DNA of 7,683 bases from an uncultured Collinsella sp. (GTDB lineage: Bacteria > Actinomycetota > Coriobacteriia > Coriobacteriales > Coriobacteriaceae), in contig URNC01000099.1 of assembly GCA_900549065.1 (NCBI GenBank), positions 1-7,683 on the forward strand, written 5' to 3'. Below, piece by piece: positions 1 to 6,770 of this stretch; positions within the stretch are counted from its first letter, which is position 1, and each line of letters starts with the position of its first letter. The translations under genes were made by a program, and so were the position numbers. The notes beneath the pieces were generated by a model. The model saw only the letters and a list, made by a program, of their open reading frames with translations, did not search any database and was not told the origin of the DNA.

Positions 1-50
1 TACGAGATGCAGCGTAGTCTCGTGGGCTCGGAGATGTGTATAAGAGACAG
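1..50 (+). other. Nextera/P7 sequencing adapter with i7 index (not genomic)
   Basis: Bases 1-8 (TACGAGAT) are the 3' end of the Illumina P7 flow-cell oligo. Bases 9-16 (GCAGCGTA) sit where the i7 index belongs; the reverse complement TACGCTGC matches, as I recall, Nextera index N721. Bases 17-50 are the complete Nextera read-2 adapter ending in the 19-base Tn5 mosaic end (AGATGTGTATAAGAGACAG). Genomic sequence therefore begins at about base 51. An open frame starting at base 7 runs through the adapter and yields a GSEMCIRDR peptide; it is not a gene. Confidence 0.98.
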
Positions 51-137
51 ATACCCGTTCCGGCGATGTCTATCCAGCGTAAGCATAGAGAGTCCAGACA
101 TGTGGAGGGCGCTTTTAGGCGGCGGGGATTTCGCATT

Positions 138-196
138 CGTGTACATCAGCCTCCAAACATGTCGAAAAATGTCGATTTTGGTGGCTGATGTACACG
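138..196. repeat. 59-base imperfect inverted repeat (long hairpin), function unknown
   Basis: Bases 138-151 (CGTGTACATCAGCC) are perfectly complementary to 183-196, giving a 14-bp stem. After one T/T mismatch (152/182) a further 5 bp pair (153-157 with 177-181). The 19-base loop (158-176) contains a tandem ATGTCGA at 159-165 and 169-175, with a 10-base period. On the plus strand the right arm is followed only by TTTTGATT, a poor U-tract, and no U-tract follows on the minus strand, so it is not a convincing terminator. It lies in the AT-richer stretch beyond the tRNA terminator, where I see no gene. It could be a dispersed intergenic repeat (REP- or MITE-like), an operator, or the end of a structured RNA from the neighbouring unseen region. 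Only the symmetry is certain. Confidence 0.75.
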
Positions 197-260
197 TTTT
201 GATTCGGTGATTACATCGAGCGGGAACGTTGTTGCTTTAAGCAAAATAATCATGGTGATT

Positions 261-295
261 AAAACAAAAAAGGTCAGGCACTAGGTGCCTGACCT
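261..295 (-). terminator. Rho-independent terminator after tRNA-Pro and the operon
   Basis: Read on the minus strand, an 11-bp perfect stem (AGGTCAGGCAC, 295-285, with GTGCCTGACCT, 281-271) encloses a 3-base loop (282-284) and is followed directly by UUUUUGUUUU (270-261). It begins 9 bases beyond the CCA end of the tRNA. No other hairpin plus U-tract is visible between coaBC and the tRNA, so this site probably ends both the tRNA transcript and any read-through from the operon. The plus-strand side lacks a T-tract, so it appears to act in one direction. Confidence 0.93.
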
Positions 296-304
296 GCAAA
301 CTTC

Positions 305-381
<77 letters not shown>

Positions 382-423
382 AAGCTTTTGTTTGTTGCTC
401 TGCTCTCGCTCGCAACAGGGAGT

Positions 424-453
424 ATATTAACCCGAAACTTTAGACTTGTGCAA
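424..453 (-). promoter_or_regulatory. Candidate promoter for tRNA-Pro (weak)
   Basis: In the 80-base AT-rich gap between coaBC and the tRNA, the minus strand has TTGCAC (453-448) and, 18 bases on, TAATAT (429-424). An overlapping TATACT (426-421) matches a -10 box better (5 of 6) but lies 21 bases from the TTGCAC. A start near 413 would give a leader of about 30 bases before the tRNA. The -35 match is poor (TTG only), so the tRNA could instead be released from operon read-through. This is a suggestion based on sequence resemblance only. Confidence 0.3.
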
Positions 454-461
454 GAACTTTT

Positions 462-1669
462 TTACAAATTTTGAAGCAAGTCCAAAATTGTATCTGCGAG
501 CTGGGGTTTTGTTAGTACGGGAAGTTCTTGCGTACCCGTTGTGCTCACAATCCAGGCCTTGTTGGTGTCGGTCCCAAAGCCCGAATCGGTGCGTGAGACA
601 TCGTTGGCGATTATTACATCGCACCCCTTGCGGGCCAATTTGCGCTCTGCGTACTCGACAACGTTATCGGTCTCGGCCGCAAATCCGATCACGCATCGCT
701 CGCCCTTCTGGCGCGAGAGCTCGGCCAAAATATCGACCGTCTCGACCAGTTCGATGCGATCCAGGCGCTCGTTGGCCTTTTTGAGCTTATGGTCCGCAGG
801 GGCCGCGGGGGTGTAGTCGGCGACGGCGGCCGCACAAATTGCCGCATCGGCCGTCTGGAAGGCGCTCAGGGCCGCATGGAGCATCTCTGCGGCGGTCTGC
901 ACGCGCACGCACTCCACGCCGCAGGGCACATCGAGTGATGTCGGTCCCAACACGAGCGTGACCGCAGCGCCGCGGCGTGCGGCCTCCCCCGCCAGGGCGA
1001 TGCCCATCTTGCCCGAAGAGCGGTTGCCAATGAATCGCACGGGGTCGATCGGCGCGTGGGACCGGCGGTAATTACGATGCGCTTACCCGCCAGGTCCTGT
1101 GGCGCGGGGTTGAGCACCTCACAGACAGCCTCTACGATGTCCTCGGGCTCGCTCATGCGTCCCGTGTCCACGTCGCCGCAGGCAAGGTAGCCGCTGCCCG
1201 GACCCACCACATGGACACCGCGCTCGCGCAGCGTGGCCATGTTGGCCTGCGTCGCCGGCGCCTTCCACATGCCGTTGTTCATAGCGGGTGCGATCACGAT
1301 GGGTCGCGGCGTCGCAAGCAGCGTGGTGGAGATGAGGTCATCGGCGACGCCGTTGGCCATCTTGGCGATGATATTGGCCGTCGCGGGCGCCACGACCACC
1401 AGATCGGGCTCCTGCGCCAGCGAAATGTGGTGGATGGGGTCGGAGGGATCGTCGAATAGGCCCACCGCGACCTGCTCATTGGTGAGTGCGCGGAAGGTAA
1501 GCGGCCCCACAAACTCGGTGGCATGCTCGCTCATAACGACCTTGACGCGCGCGCCGCGCTTTTGCAGCAGGCGCACGATATTGCACGACTTATAGGCGGC
1601 GATCCCGCCGGTAATGCCCAGCAGGATCGTATTTCCCTCAAGTTGCATTGAATTGTTGGGTGCCGCCAT
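462..1669 (-). pseudogene. coaBC: coaBC (dfp), bifunctional CoA synthesis enzyme, frameshifted between domains
   Basis: CoaBC makes 4'-phosphopantetheine in the cytoplasm: CoaB joins cysteine to 4'-phosphopantothenate using CTP, and CoaC decarboxylates the product with FMN. Reading from 1669, residues 1-206 are an intact CoaC domain plus the CoaB entry: GITGGIAAYKS (18-28), the catalytic-type His of HHISLA (H81), APATANIIAKMANG (94-107), AMNNGMW (129-135) and ACGDVDTGRM (163-172). After ITAGPTR (codon 1052-1054) the frame is lost. CoaB continues in another frame from codon 1047-1049 (IDPVRFIGNRSSGKMG, then AAVADY, VGFAAETDN and IIANDVS) to TAA at 462-464. Relatives read TREPIDPVR here, so four bases of the Glu-Pro codons appear to be missing at 1050-1051. 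Repaired, the protein would be about 403 residues, the normal family length. AAGGAAG (1684-1678), 8 bases upstream, supports the start at 1669; it begins 3 bases after the zinc-ribbon stop. A GTG at 1040 in the second frame would lack the AGPT nucleotide-binding segment, so a working split gene is unlikely. CoaBC is normally essential, so an assembly error or a minority variant is as likely as a true mutation. Confidence 0.9.
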
Positions 1670-1672
1670 CGT

Positions 1673-2392
1673 TTAAGCTTCCTTGCTCGGGAGCACCAGG
1701 AGGCGGTGGCAGTACGGGCAGTGCGTAATTGACCTACCGTCGTGGTTGAGGTCGCTCATGGACGATGCCTGCAGCGCGGTGTGGCAGACCGTGGGGATGT
1801 TGCCCTGGATGGTCTCGACGGCCAGGCCACGGAACTGCTTGAGCAGACGCTCGTAGTCGGTGAGAACGTCGGCCGGCAGCGTGGCAGCAAGCGCGGTGCG
1901 CTCCTTAGCGGCGGCGTCAATCTGAGCCTGCAGGTCGGCAGCCTTGGCGCGGGCGGCCTTGGTATCGGCCTTCACGCCCTCCTCGAACTTGGCGATGATT
2001 GCCTGCGCGCGGGCCTCGCGGTCGAGCGCCTCCTTATGGGCGACAACGACGTCCTTGCGGGTGTGCTCAATCTTGTCCAGACGCTTGGCCAGGGTGGCGA
2101 GCTCGTTTTCCAGGTCCTGAACCTCGCGGTAGTCGGAGCCGTCGACGTGGCGCTTCTTGGCAGCCTCGATGGCGTTGTTGGTCTGAATCTCGGTGGTATT
2201 GAGATCGTCGAGCTCAATGTCCAGATCCTTGCGCTGGGCGTAGAGCTTGGTCATCTCGGACTTGAGCTTCACATAGGTCTTGCGCTTGGAAGCGAGCTCC
2301 TTGAGCTCCGGCATATTGGCAAGTTCGCTCTTGTTGCGGGCGAGCTCCAAATCGATCTGTTGCAGCTTGAGTAGCGTAGCGCCGGCGCTCAT
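1673..2392 (-). CDS. Coiled-coil protein with degenerate C-terminal zinc ribbon (COG1579/DUF164 type)
   Basis: This 239-residue protein has a long, highly charged helical region (about residues 5-170, rich in Leu/Lys/Glu/Ala heptad-like repeats) and a small C-terminal zinc-ribbon-like module. This is the architecture of the C4-type zinc-ribbon family, whose Helicobacter member HP0958/FlgZ binds RNA and the sigma factor RpoN; the function in actinobacteria is not established. The usual module has two CxxC pairs. The second is intact (HCPYCHR, C225 and C228). The first reads GNIPTVCH, where only C203 remains and Pro200 replaces the other Cys; H204 could be a substitute ligand. I chose the ATG at 2390-2392 because AAAAGGAG stands 7 bases upstream and the codon forms an ATGA overlap with the stop of the NIF3-like gene. 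An in-frame start at 2428 would only extend the protein into that gene. Adjacency to NIF3 is a recurrent bacterial arrangement. Confidence 0.88.
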   Translation of the reverse strand: MSAGATLLKLQQIDLELARNKSELANMPELKELASKRKTYVKLKSEMTKLYAQRKDLDIELDDLNTTEIQTNNAIEAAKKRHVDGSDYREVQDLENELATLAKRLDKIEHTRKDVVVAHKEALDREARAQAIIAKFEEGVKADTKAARAKAADLQAQIDAAAKERTALAATLPADVLTDYERLLKQFRGLAVETIQGNIPTVCHTALQASSMSDLNHDGRSITHCPYCHRLLVLPSKEA

Positions 2393-3198
2393 AAGTTCTC
2401 TCCTTTTGTCACAGTCCACCATTGGCAAGGGTTCAGTATTTTAATCGCATGACGGGGGTCGACCCCGGCGTCAACTGCAGAGTTCATCAATATATCAACG
2501 AACGGCTCCTCGGAGCGGTCGTGGCCGAGCAAGATCACCGGTAGCCCACGCAAGGCAAGGTCCTGCGCCACGTGATAGCCTGCCTCGCCCGTCACGACAA
2601 CATCCGCACCGGCGTCGATGGCAAGTTCGCCAAAGTCACCGAGGGAGCCGCCCAGAATGGCGACGGTGCGGCACGAGCGCTCGGCATCGCCCCATACACG
2701 CGGGTCGCTTCCGAAGGCCGTGGCAGCACGGGCGGCAAGATCGCGCAGCGTGCACGGGTCGTTGAGCGTCGCAAGCGCGCCAAGGCCGGTCGACTCGGGG
2801 TCGTCTACGTGCTCCAGCGAGCTCACGGGCACGGCGTCCAGCAGCTCACTTAGGCAGGCACGCGCCTCGTGCGAGCGGTCCAGATTGGTGTGGAGCGAAA
2901 TAATGCTCACGCCGCAGCGGGCAGCCTCGTAGAGGGCCGCGCTGCACTGGGGTCGTGTGGCATCCGCCGGACAAAAGGCCTCGGGTGCCTTGATGTATAT
3001 GGGATGATGCGTCAGCAGCACGTTGGCGCCGGCTTCTTGGGCGCGGCGAACGTTAGCCACGGTCGCATCGAGTGGGCAGGCAACGCCGGTGATCTCCGCG
3101 GCCGGATCGCCAACGGAGAGTCCTACGTGATCCCAGCCCTCGGCGTCCGCCTTGGGATAGCGTGCCAGCAGCGCGCGCTCAAGCTCGGCGACGATCAT
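2389..3198 (-). CDS. NIF3-like metal-binding protein (DUF34, 'GTP cyclohydrolase I type 2' family)
   Basis: The 269-residue protein has the two-half NIF3 fold without the large central insertion of longer members. Visible metal-site motifs are LTHHPI (H64, H65), SLHTNLD (H103, D107) and GHDRSEE (H226, E230), the set that holds a dinuclear metal centre in this family. VTGEAGYH (202-209) is also typical. The N-terminal motif usually seen as WDNxGL reads GWDHVGL (21-27), with His in place of Asn. The product name 'GTP cyclohydrolase I type 2' is widely transferred but rests on little biochemistry; the true substrate is unknown and a role in metal or cofactor homeostasis or damage repair is often proposed. 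The ATG overlaps the cysteine desulfurase TGA (ATGA at 3198-3195), and there is no clear Shine-Dalgarno site, suggesting coupled translation. Its own stop overlaps the next ATG in the same way (2392-2389). Confidence 0.92.
   Translation of the reverse strand: MIVAELERALLARYPKADAEGWDHVGLSVGDPAAEITGVACPLDATVANVRRAQEAGANVLLTHHPIYIKAPEAFCPADATRPQCSAALYEAARCGVSIISLHTNLDRSHEARACLSELLDAVPVSSLEHVDDPESTGLGALATLNDPCTLRDLAARAATAFGSDPRVWGDAERSCRTVAILGGSLGDFGELAIDAGADVVVTGEAGYHVAQDLALRGLPVILLGHDRSEEPFVDILMNSAVDAGVDPRHAIKILNPCQWWTVTKGENL
2400..2407 (-). promoter_or_regulatory. Ribosome binding site setting the zinc-ribbon gene start
   Basis: AAAAGGAG on the minus strand lies 7 bases before the ATG at 2392 and inside the last codons of the NIF3-like gene. 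It decides for the start at 2392 over the longer in-frame option at 2428. Confidence 0.85.
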
Positions 3199-4373
3199 GC
3201 GGCACCCACGATCGAGAGCAGCGTCCGGGCGAACTCGTCCAGATCGCTCGGATTCACGCGGTCATCAAAGGAAATGCGCAGTGCTCCCAATGCCTGCTCG
3301 CGACCGATGCCCATCGCGCTCAAAACGTGGCTCGGGTCCATGCTGCCGCTCGAGCAGGCAGAGCCGGCCGAAACCTCAAAGCCGGCGGCGTCGAGCTTGA
3401 CGATGAGCTCCTCGGAGTCCATGCCGTCGACGTAGATCGAAACCATACCCGGCAGACGGTCGACCTGCTCGTAGTCGCCCATGGTGGCATGAATGCGTGG
3501 ATGGGCCGTAAGCGTGGCGTAGAGTTTGTCGGAAAGGGCTTGCAGCTTTTCGCGCTCCTGAGCCACTTGGGGCACCAGCGTGCGGGCAGCAGCGGCAAAG
3601 GCTAGCTGCGTGCGCAGGTCCTGCGTGCCGGCGCGACGTCCGGCTTCCTGTCCGCCGCCAAAGATGCGGGGGCGCAGTGGCGTGCGGGTCTTAACGTAGA
3701 GCGCGCCGGATGCCACAGGACCGCCAATTTTGTGGGCCGCGACGGACATAGCATCGACGCCCAGCTCGGTGACATCGAGTGGAATGTGCAGATAGCCCTG
3801 GATAGCATCGGTGTGGAACACTGCGCCCACGGTATGAGCGGCCGAGGCAAGCTCGCGGATGGGCTGCACCACGCCGGTCTCGTTGTTGGCGACCATAATG
3901 CTCACGAGCGACACGTCGTCGCTCAGCAAGTCGCTCAGCGTGGCAGGCTCAATGTAGCCCGCGCGGCAGGGCTGCACCAGGTCGACGGTAAAGCCGGCGG
4001 CACGCAGCAGCGGCAGGTTGTCCAGAATCGAATCGTGCTCGATGGCCGAAACGATTACACGATCGCGCTTGCGATCGCGCTGACGAGCGCCCTCGGCAAG
4101 ACCGAGCAGCGCCAGCTGGTTGGCTTCGGTGCCGCCGTTGGTCAGAACAATCTCGGACGGGCGGACGCGTGCGCCAAAGCTATGGGCGATCTCGCGACGG
4201 GCAACCTCCAGGCGCGCGGCGGCCTTGCGGCCGAGCGAGTGCAGCGAGTTGGGGTTGACGCCGGCAAGCTCGCTGTCGTCATATTCGCGCTGCGCAAGGA
4301 GCGCCTCGGCGCGCATGGGCGTCGAGGCGGCGTAGTCAAGATTCACGGGTATGCGGTTTTGACCTGCGGTCAT
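3195..4373 (-). CDS. Cysteine desulfurase, class V aminotransferase (NifS/IscS type)
   Basis: This PLP enzyme takes sulfur from L-cysteine as an enzyme-bound persulfide, leaving alanine, and passes it to Fe-S cluster, thiamine or tRNA thiolation pathways. At 392 residues it has normal length. Landmarks in order: DYAASTP (13-19), GGTEANQLAL (80-89), EHDSI with the PLP-stacking His (H113), VANNETG (161-167), HTDAIQ with D189 and Q192, AAHKIGGP with the PLP lysine K215, GGGQEAGRRAGT (239-250), and the active-site cysteine C340 in SAGSACSSGS. The SACSSGS loop resembles NifS/IscS (class I) rather than SufS. No IscU-like scaffold or thiolase partner lies in the window, so the sulfur acceptor cannot be named; I therefore leave the symbol open between nifS and iscS. 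The start is supported by AGGAGG (4390-4385), 11 bases upstream and inside the 3' end of rpe. The gene begins 6 bases after the rpe stop and ends in an ATGA overlap with the NIF3-like gene. Confidence 0.95.
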   Translation of the reverse strand: MTAGQNRIPVNLDYAASTPMRAEALLAQREYDDSELAGVNPNSLHSLGRKAAARLEVARREIAHSFGARVRPSEIVLTNGGTEANQLALLGLAEGARQRDRKRDRVIVSAIEHDSILDNLPLLRAAGFTVDLVQPCRAGYIEPATLSDLLSDDVSLVSIMVANNETGVVQPIRELASAAHTVGAVFHTDAIQGYLHIPLDVTELGVDAMSVAAHKIGGPVASGALYVKTRTPLRPRIFGGGQEAGRRAGTQDLRTQLAFAAAARTLVPQVAQEREKLQALSDKLYATLTAHPRIHATMGDYEQVDRLPGMVSIYVDGMDSEELIVKLDAAGFEVSAGSACSSGSMDPSHVLSAMGIGREQALGALRISFDDRVNPSDLDEFARTLLSIVGAA

Positions 4374-4379
4374 AAGGGT

Positions 4380-5051
4380 TTATGCCTCCTGTGCGGCCTC
4401 ATTGCCCAGCTTCTGCAGCAGCGCAACCTCGACGGCGGGATCTTCGGACTTAAATACGGCGGAGCCGGCCACGAGAACGTTGGCACCAGCCTTGACGACC
4501 TCGGCAATGTTCTTGGAAGAAATGCCGCCGTCGACCTCGATCATGGGCGACACGCCGTGGCGCTCGCACATGGCCTTGAGCTCGTGCAGTTTGGCGATAG
4601 TGCCCGGGATAAAGCTCTGGCCGCCAAAGCCGGGGTTCACGCTCATCAGCAGCACCATATCGACGACGTCGATGATGCTCTCAAGTACGCACACGGGGGT
4701 GGCGGGGTTGAGCACCACGCCGGCCTTGACGCCGCGCTGCTGCAGGTGCGTGAGCGTGCGATGCAGGTGCGTGGAGGCCTCGTAGTGCACGGTGATCATG
4801 TCGGCACCGGCATCGGCGTACCAATCGACGGTCTCGTCGGGGTTCGACACCATGAGGTGCGCATCGACCGGCACGTTGGTGGAGCGCTTGACGGCCTTAA
4901 GGATGTCAACGCCAAAGGTCAGGTTGCCGGTAAAGTGGCCGTCCATAACGTCAAAGTGAACGTAGTCGGCGCCGGCGATCTTGTCGAGCTCTCCCTTGAG
5001 GTTGGCCATGTCGGCCGAAAGGACGGACGGAGCGATTTTGATGGAACCCAT
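4380..5051 (-). CDS. rpe: Ribulose-phosphate 3-epimerase
   Basis: Rpe interconverts D-ribulose 5-phosphate and D-xylulose 5-phosphate in the pentose phosphate pathway. The 223-residue TIM-barrel protein has the full set of active-site features: APSVLSADMANL (7-18), HFDVMDGHF with H32 and D34, DAHLMV with H65, MSVNPGFGGQSF (136-147), EVDGGI with D174, and the phosphate-binding VAGSAVF (194-200). H32, D34, H65 and D174 correspond to the metal ligands, and D34 and D174 to the two catalytic acids. The family motif HFVPNLTxG reads HFTGNLTFG here, a modest change in the loop. A GAAAGG site (5065-5060) lies 8 bases upstream of the ATG. It is 18 bases downstream of gpsA, the widest gap among the protein genes, but without a visible promoter or terminator. 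It is complete and in frame throughout. Confidence 0.97.
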   Translation of the reverse strand: MGSIKIAPSVLSADMANLKGELDKIAGADYVHFDVMDGHFTGNLTFGVDILKAVKRSTNVPVDAHLMVSNPDETVDWYADAGADMITVHYEASTHLHRTLTHLQQRGVKAGVVLNPATPVCVLESIIDVVDMVLLMSVNPGFGGQSFIPGTIAKLHELKAMCERHGVSPMIEVDGGISSKNIAEVVKAGANVLVAGSAVFKSEDPAVEVALLQKLGNEAAQEA

Positions 5052-5069
5052 GGTAGTAGCCTTTCTACG

Positions 5070-6077
5070 CTAGTCGGTGAGTCCGTAGAACTCTTGAGAA
5101 GGGACGCGGTCGGTAAGAATCTCGAGCGCCCTATCCAAAGTAACACCGTTGTAGAGCGTTTGCTCCACGGCAAAGGTGAGCGGAATGTCTACGCCCAGTG
5201 AACGGGCAAGTTCGCTGACGCTGCGGGCCGCGACGGCGCCCTCGACAACCATATGCGTGCGCGTCTGGTACTCGTCGAGCGACACGCCGTGGGCAAACTC
5301 GTAGCCAAAGGTGCGGTTACGCGAATGCTCCGAGGTACAGGTGGCAATGAGGTCGCCCATGCCGGCAAGCCCCATGCAGGTCATAGCTTGACCGCCGCGG
5401 GCGTGCACCAGACGGCTGATCTCTGCCAGGCCGCGTGTCATGATAAGGGCGAGCGTGTTGTCGCCCGCACCGGTGCCGGCGGAGATGCCGCACACGATGG
5501 CGATTACGTTTTTCATGGCGCCGCAGACCTCGACACCGGTCATGTCCTGCGACAGGTAGATGCGGAAGGCCGTTGACAGAAGCAGGTCCTTAAAGGTCTC
5601 CCCTATCTGTGGATCTTCGCTGGCGATGACGGCGGCAGAAAGACCTCCGCGGCAGATTTCCTCGGCATGGTTGGGGCCAGAAAGAGCCGCGACACGTGCC
5701 TCGTTGCCGATCTCGCTGGCGATGACCTCGCTCATGAGCAGGCCGGACTCGGGCTCAATGCCCTTTGTGAGGCAGAGCACCGGGGTATCGGCGGCGATAA
5801 AGGGCGCGGCCTGGTGGCACACGCTGCGAAGGTGCGTGGAGGGCACGGCAAAGATGATGGCCTCGGCGCCGTCAAGCGCCTGGGCCAGGTCCGTCGTAGC
5901 GACAACGTTTTCCGGCAGCACGTAGTCCACCAGATAGCGCGGGTTGCGGTGCTCGCCGTTGATGCCGGCGGCCGTCTGCTTGCCATGGGCCCACATGGTC
6001 ACGCGCTCGGCTCGCGCGGCGGCAAGGCCGGCGACGGCGGTTCCCCAGGAGCCAGAGCCAATTAGCGCAACATTCAT
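5070..6077 (-). CDS. gpsA: Glycerol-3-phosphate dehydrogenase [NAD(P)+]
   Basis: GpsA reduces dihydroxyacetone phosphate to sn-glycerol 3-phosphate, the backbone for phospholipids. The 335-residue protein has the N-terminal dinucleotide-binding loop GSGSWGTA (7-14), AVPST (78-82), the TKGIE loop with K105, SGPNHAEEI (133-141, a variant of the usual SGPS/T-F/H-A-E), GAMKNVIAI with the catalytic-type lysine K189, and the C-terminal signature GDLIATCTSEHSRN (241-254). Length and domain order are normal. An AGGAG site (6088-6084) lies 6 bases before the ATG and overlaps the plsY stop codon, so translation of the two genes is probably coupled. The neighbourhood makes metabolic sense: GpsA makes the substrate that PlsY, encoded just upstream, acylates. 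Confidence 0.98.
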   Translation of the reverse strand: MNVALIGSGSWGTAVAGLAAARAERVTMWAHGKQTAAGINGEHRNPRYLVDYVLPENVVATTDLAQALDGAEAIIFAVPSTHLRSVCHQAAPFIAADTPVLCLTKGIEPESGLLMSEVIASEIGNEARVAALSGPNHAEEICRGGLSAAVIASEDPQIGETFKDLLLSTAFRIYLSQDMTGVEVCGAMKNVIAIVCGISAGTGAGDNTLALIMTRGLAEISRLVHARGGQAMTCMGLAGMGDLIATCTSEHSRNRTFGYEFAHGVSLDEYQTRTHMVVEGAVAARSVSELARSLGVDIPLTFAVEQTLYNGVTLDRALEILTDRVPSQEFYGLTD

Positions 6078-6086
6078 GACTCTCTC

Positions 6087-6770
6087 CTACTTATCGTCGG
6101 GCTCGGTGACGCGCTTGGTAAACGAGAGCTTGGACTCCTTACCGGTCATGAGCCTTTTAATGTTCGCGCGATGGGCCCACACCACGGTGATGCCGATCAT
6201 CGCCATGCAAAACTTAAGGCCTAGGCTGCTGTACGGAAAGACCGCACAAGTGGCGATGGGAAGTCCGATGGCCGCGGCAAGCGAGCCCACCGACACAAAC
6301 TTGGTGATGGCGACGGCCACGATAAACATGCCCAGCAGCGAAAGCCCAATGGGCCAGTACCATGCGAGGATTACGCCCAGACCGACCGCGATGCCCTTGC
6401 CGCCATGGAAGTTGAGGTAGGGCGAGAAGATATGGCCCCATACGGCCGCCAGGCAGATGACGCCGAGCATCCAATCGCCGGCGGCACCGGGGGCCATAAT
6501 GCTCACGGGGAAGCCATAGCCCAAGTCGGCAATGAGCGGACGCGCGATAAGGACGCAGATGGCGCCCTTAAGGCAGTCGAGCAGCAGTGTGAGCGCGGCC
6601 ACCTTGGGGCCGGCCACGCGCAGGGCGTTGGTGGTGCCGATGTTGCCGGAGCCCGCCTTACGAATGTCCGTGTGGTTGAACACGCGGCCCAAGATCAGGC
6701 CAAACGGAATCGCCCCGATAAAGAACGAGACCACGGCGCAGATGGCGGTCAGCAGAATCGGATTATGCAT
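6087..6770 (-). CDS. plsY: Acyl-phosphate:glycerol-3-phosphate acyltransferase, membrane protein
   Basis: PlsY transfers a fatty acyl group from acyl-phosphate to the 1-position of glycerol 3-phosphate in the cytoplasmic membrane, the first step of phospholipid assembly. The 227-residue protein is strongly hydrophobic, with several membrane helices (for example about 5-29, 55-80, 100-118, 128-155, 160-180 and 183-200). The three conserved motifs are present: GSGNIGTTNALR (40-51), FHGGKGIAVG (121-130) and HRANIKRLMTGKESK (200-214). I chose the ATG at 6770-6768, which follows AAGGAG by 7 bases and starts the first membrane helix directly. A longer frame from 6818 would add a polar, Arg-rich stretch fully inside der. 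This start overlaps the der stop by 8 bases. The gene is followed after 9 bases by gpsA, whose product feeds it. Confidence 0.97.
   Translation of the reverse strand: MHNPILLTAICAVVSFFIGAIPFGLILGRVFNHTDIRKAGSGNIGTTNALRVAGPKVAALTLLLDCLKGAICVLIARPLIADLGYGFPVSIMAPGAAGDWMLGVICLAAVWGHIFSPYLNFHGGKGIAVGLGVILAWYWPIGLSLLGMFIVAVAITKFVSVGSLAAAIGLPIATCAVFPYSSLGLKFCMAMIGITVVWAHRANIKRLMTGKESKLSFTKRVTEPDDK

Noticed and set aside
7..210. Open frame on the plus strand at the left end
   Set aside because: It starts in the Illumina adapter (GSEMCIRDR peptide) and crosses the inverted repeat; no homology-like features or ribosome site.
232..244. Palindrome TTGCTTTAAGCAA, with a GGTGATTA repeat nearby (206-213 and 254-261)
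   Set aside because: Short and AT-rich; expected by chance in non-coding DNA, with no gene to regulate in view.
445..463. CTTGTGCAAG followed by TTTTTT on the plus strand as a terminator
   Set aside because: Only a 4-bp stem with a 2-base loop; too weak, and no plus-strand gene leads into it.
462..1040. Separate coaB gene starting at GTG 1040
   Set aside because: The GTG is the internal Val of the DPVRFIGN motif, there is no clear ribosome site, and the product would lack the AGPT nucleotide-binding start of CoaB. A frameshift explains it better.
1742..2374. 210-codon plus-strand frame rich in Leu and Gly
   Set aside because: It is the antisense shadow of the coiled-coil protein; Lys/Glu codons read backwards give Leu/Phe and similar residues.
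3732..5201. 489-codon open frame on the plus strand, antisense to the desulfurase, rpe and gpsA
   Set aside because: It mirrors three well-supported genes in a GC-rich region; its Gly/His/Val-rich composition is typical of an antisense shadow and it has no recognisable domain.
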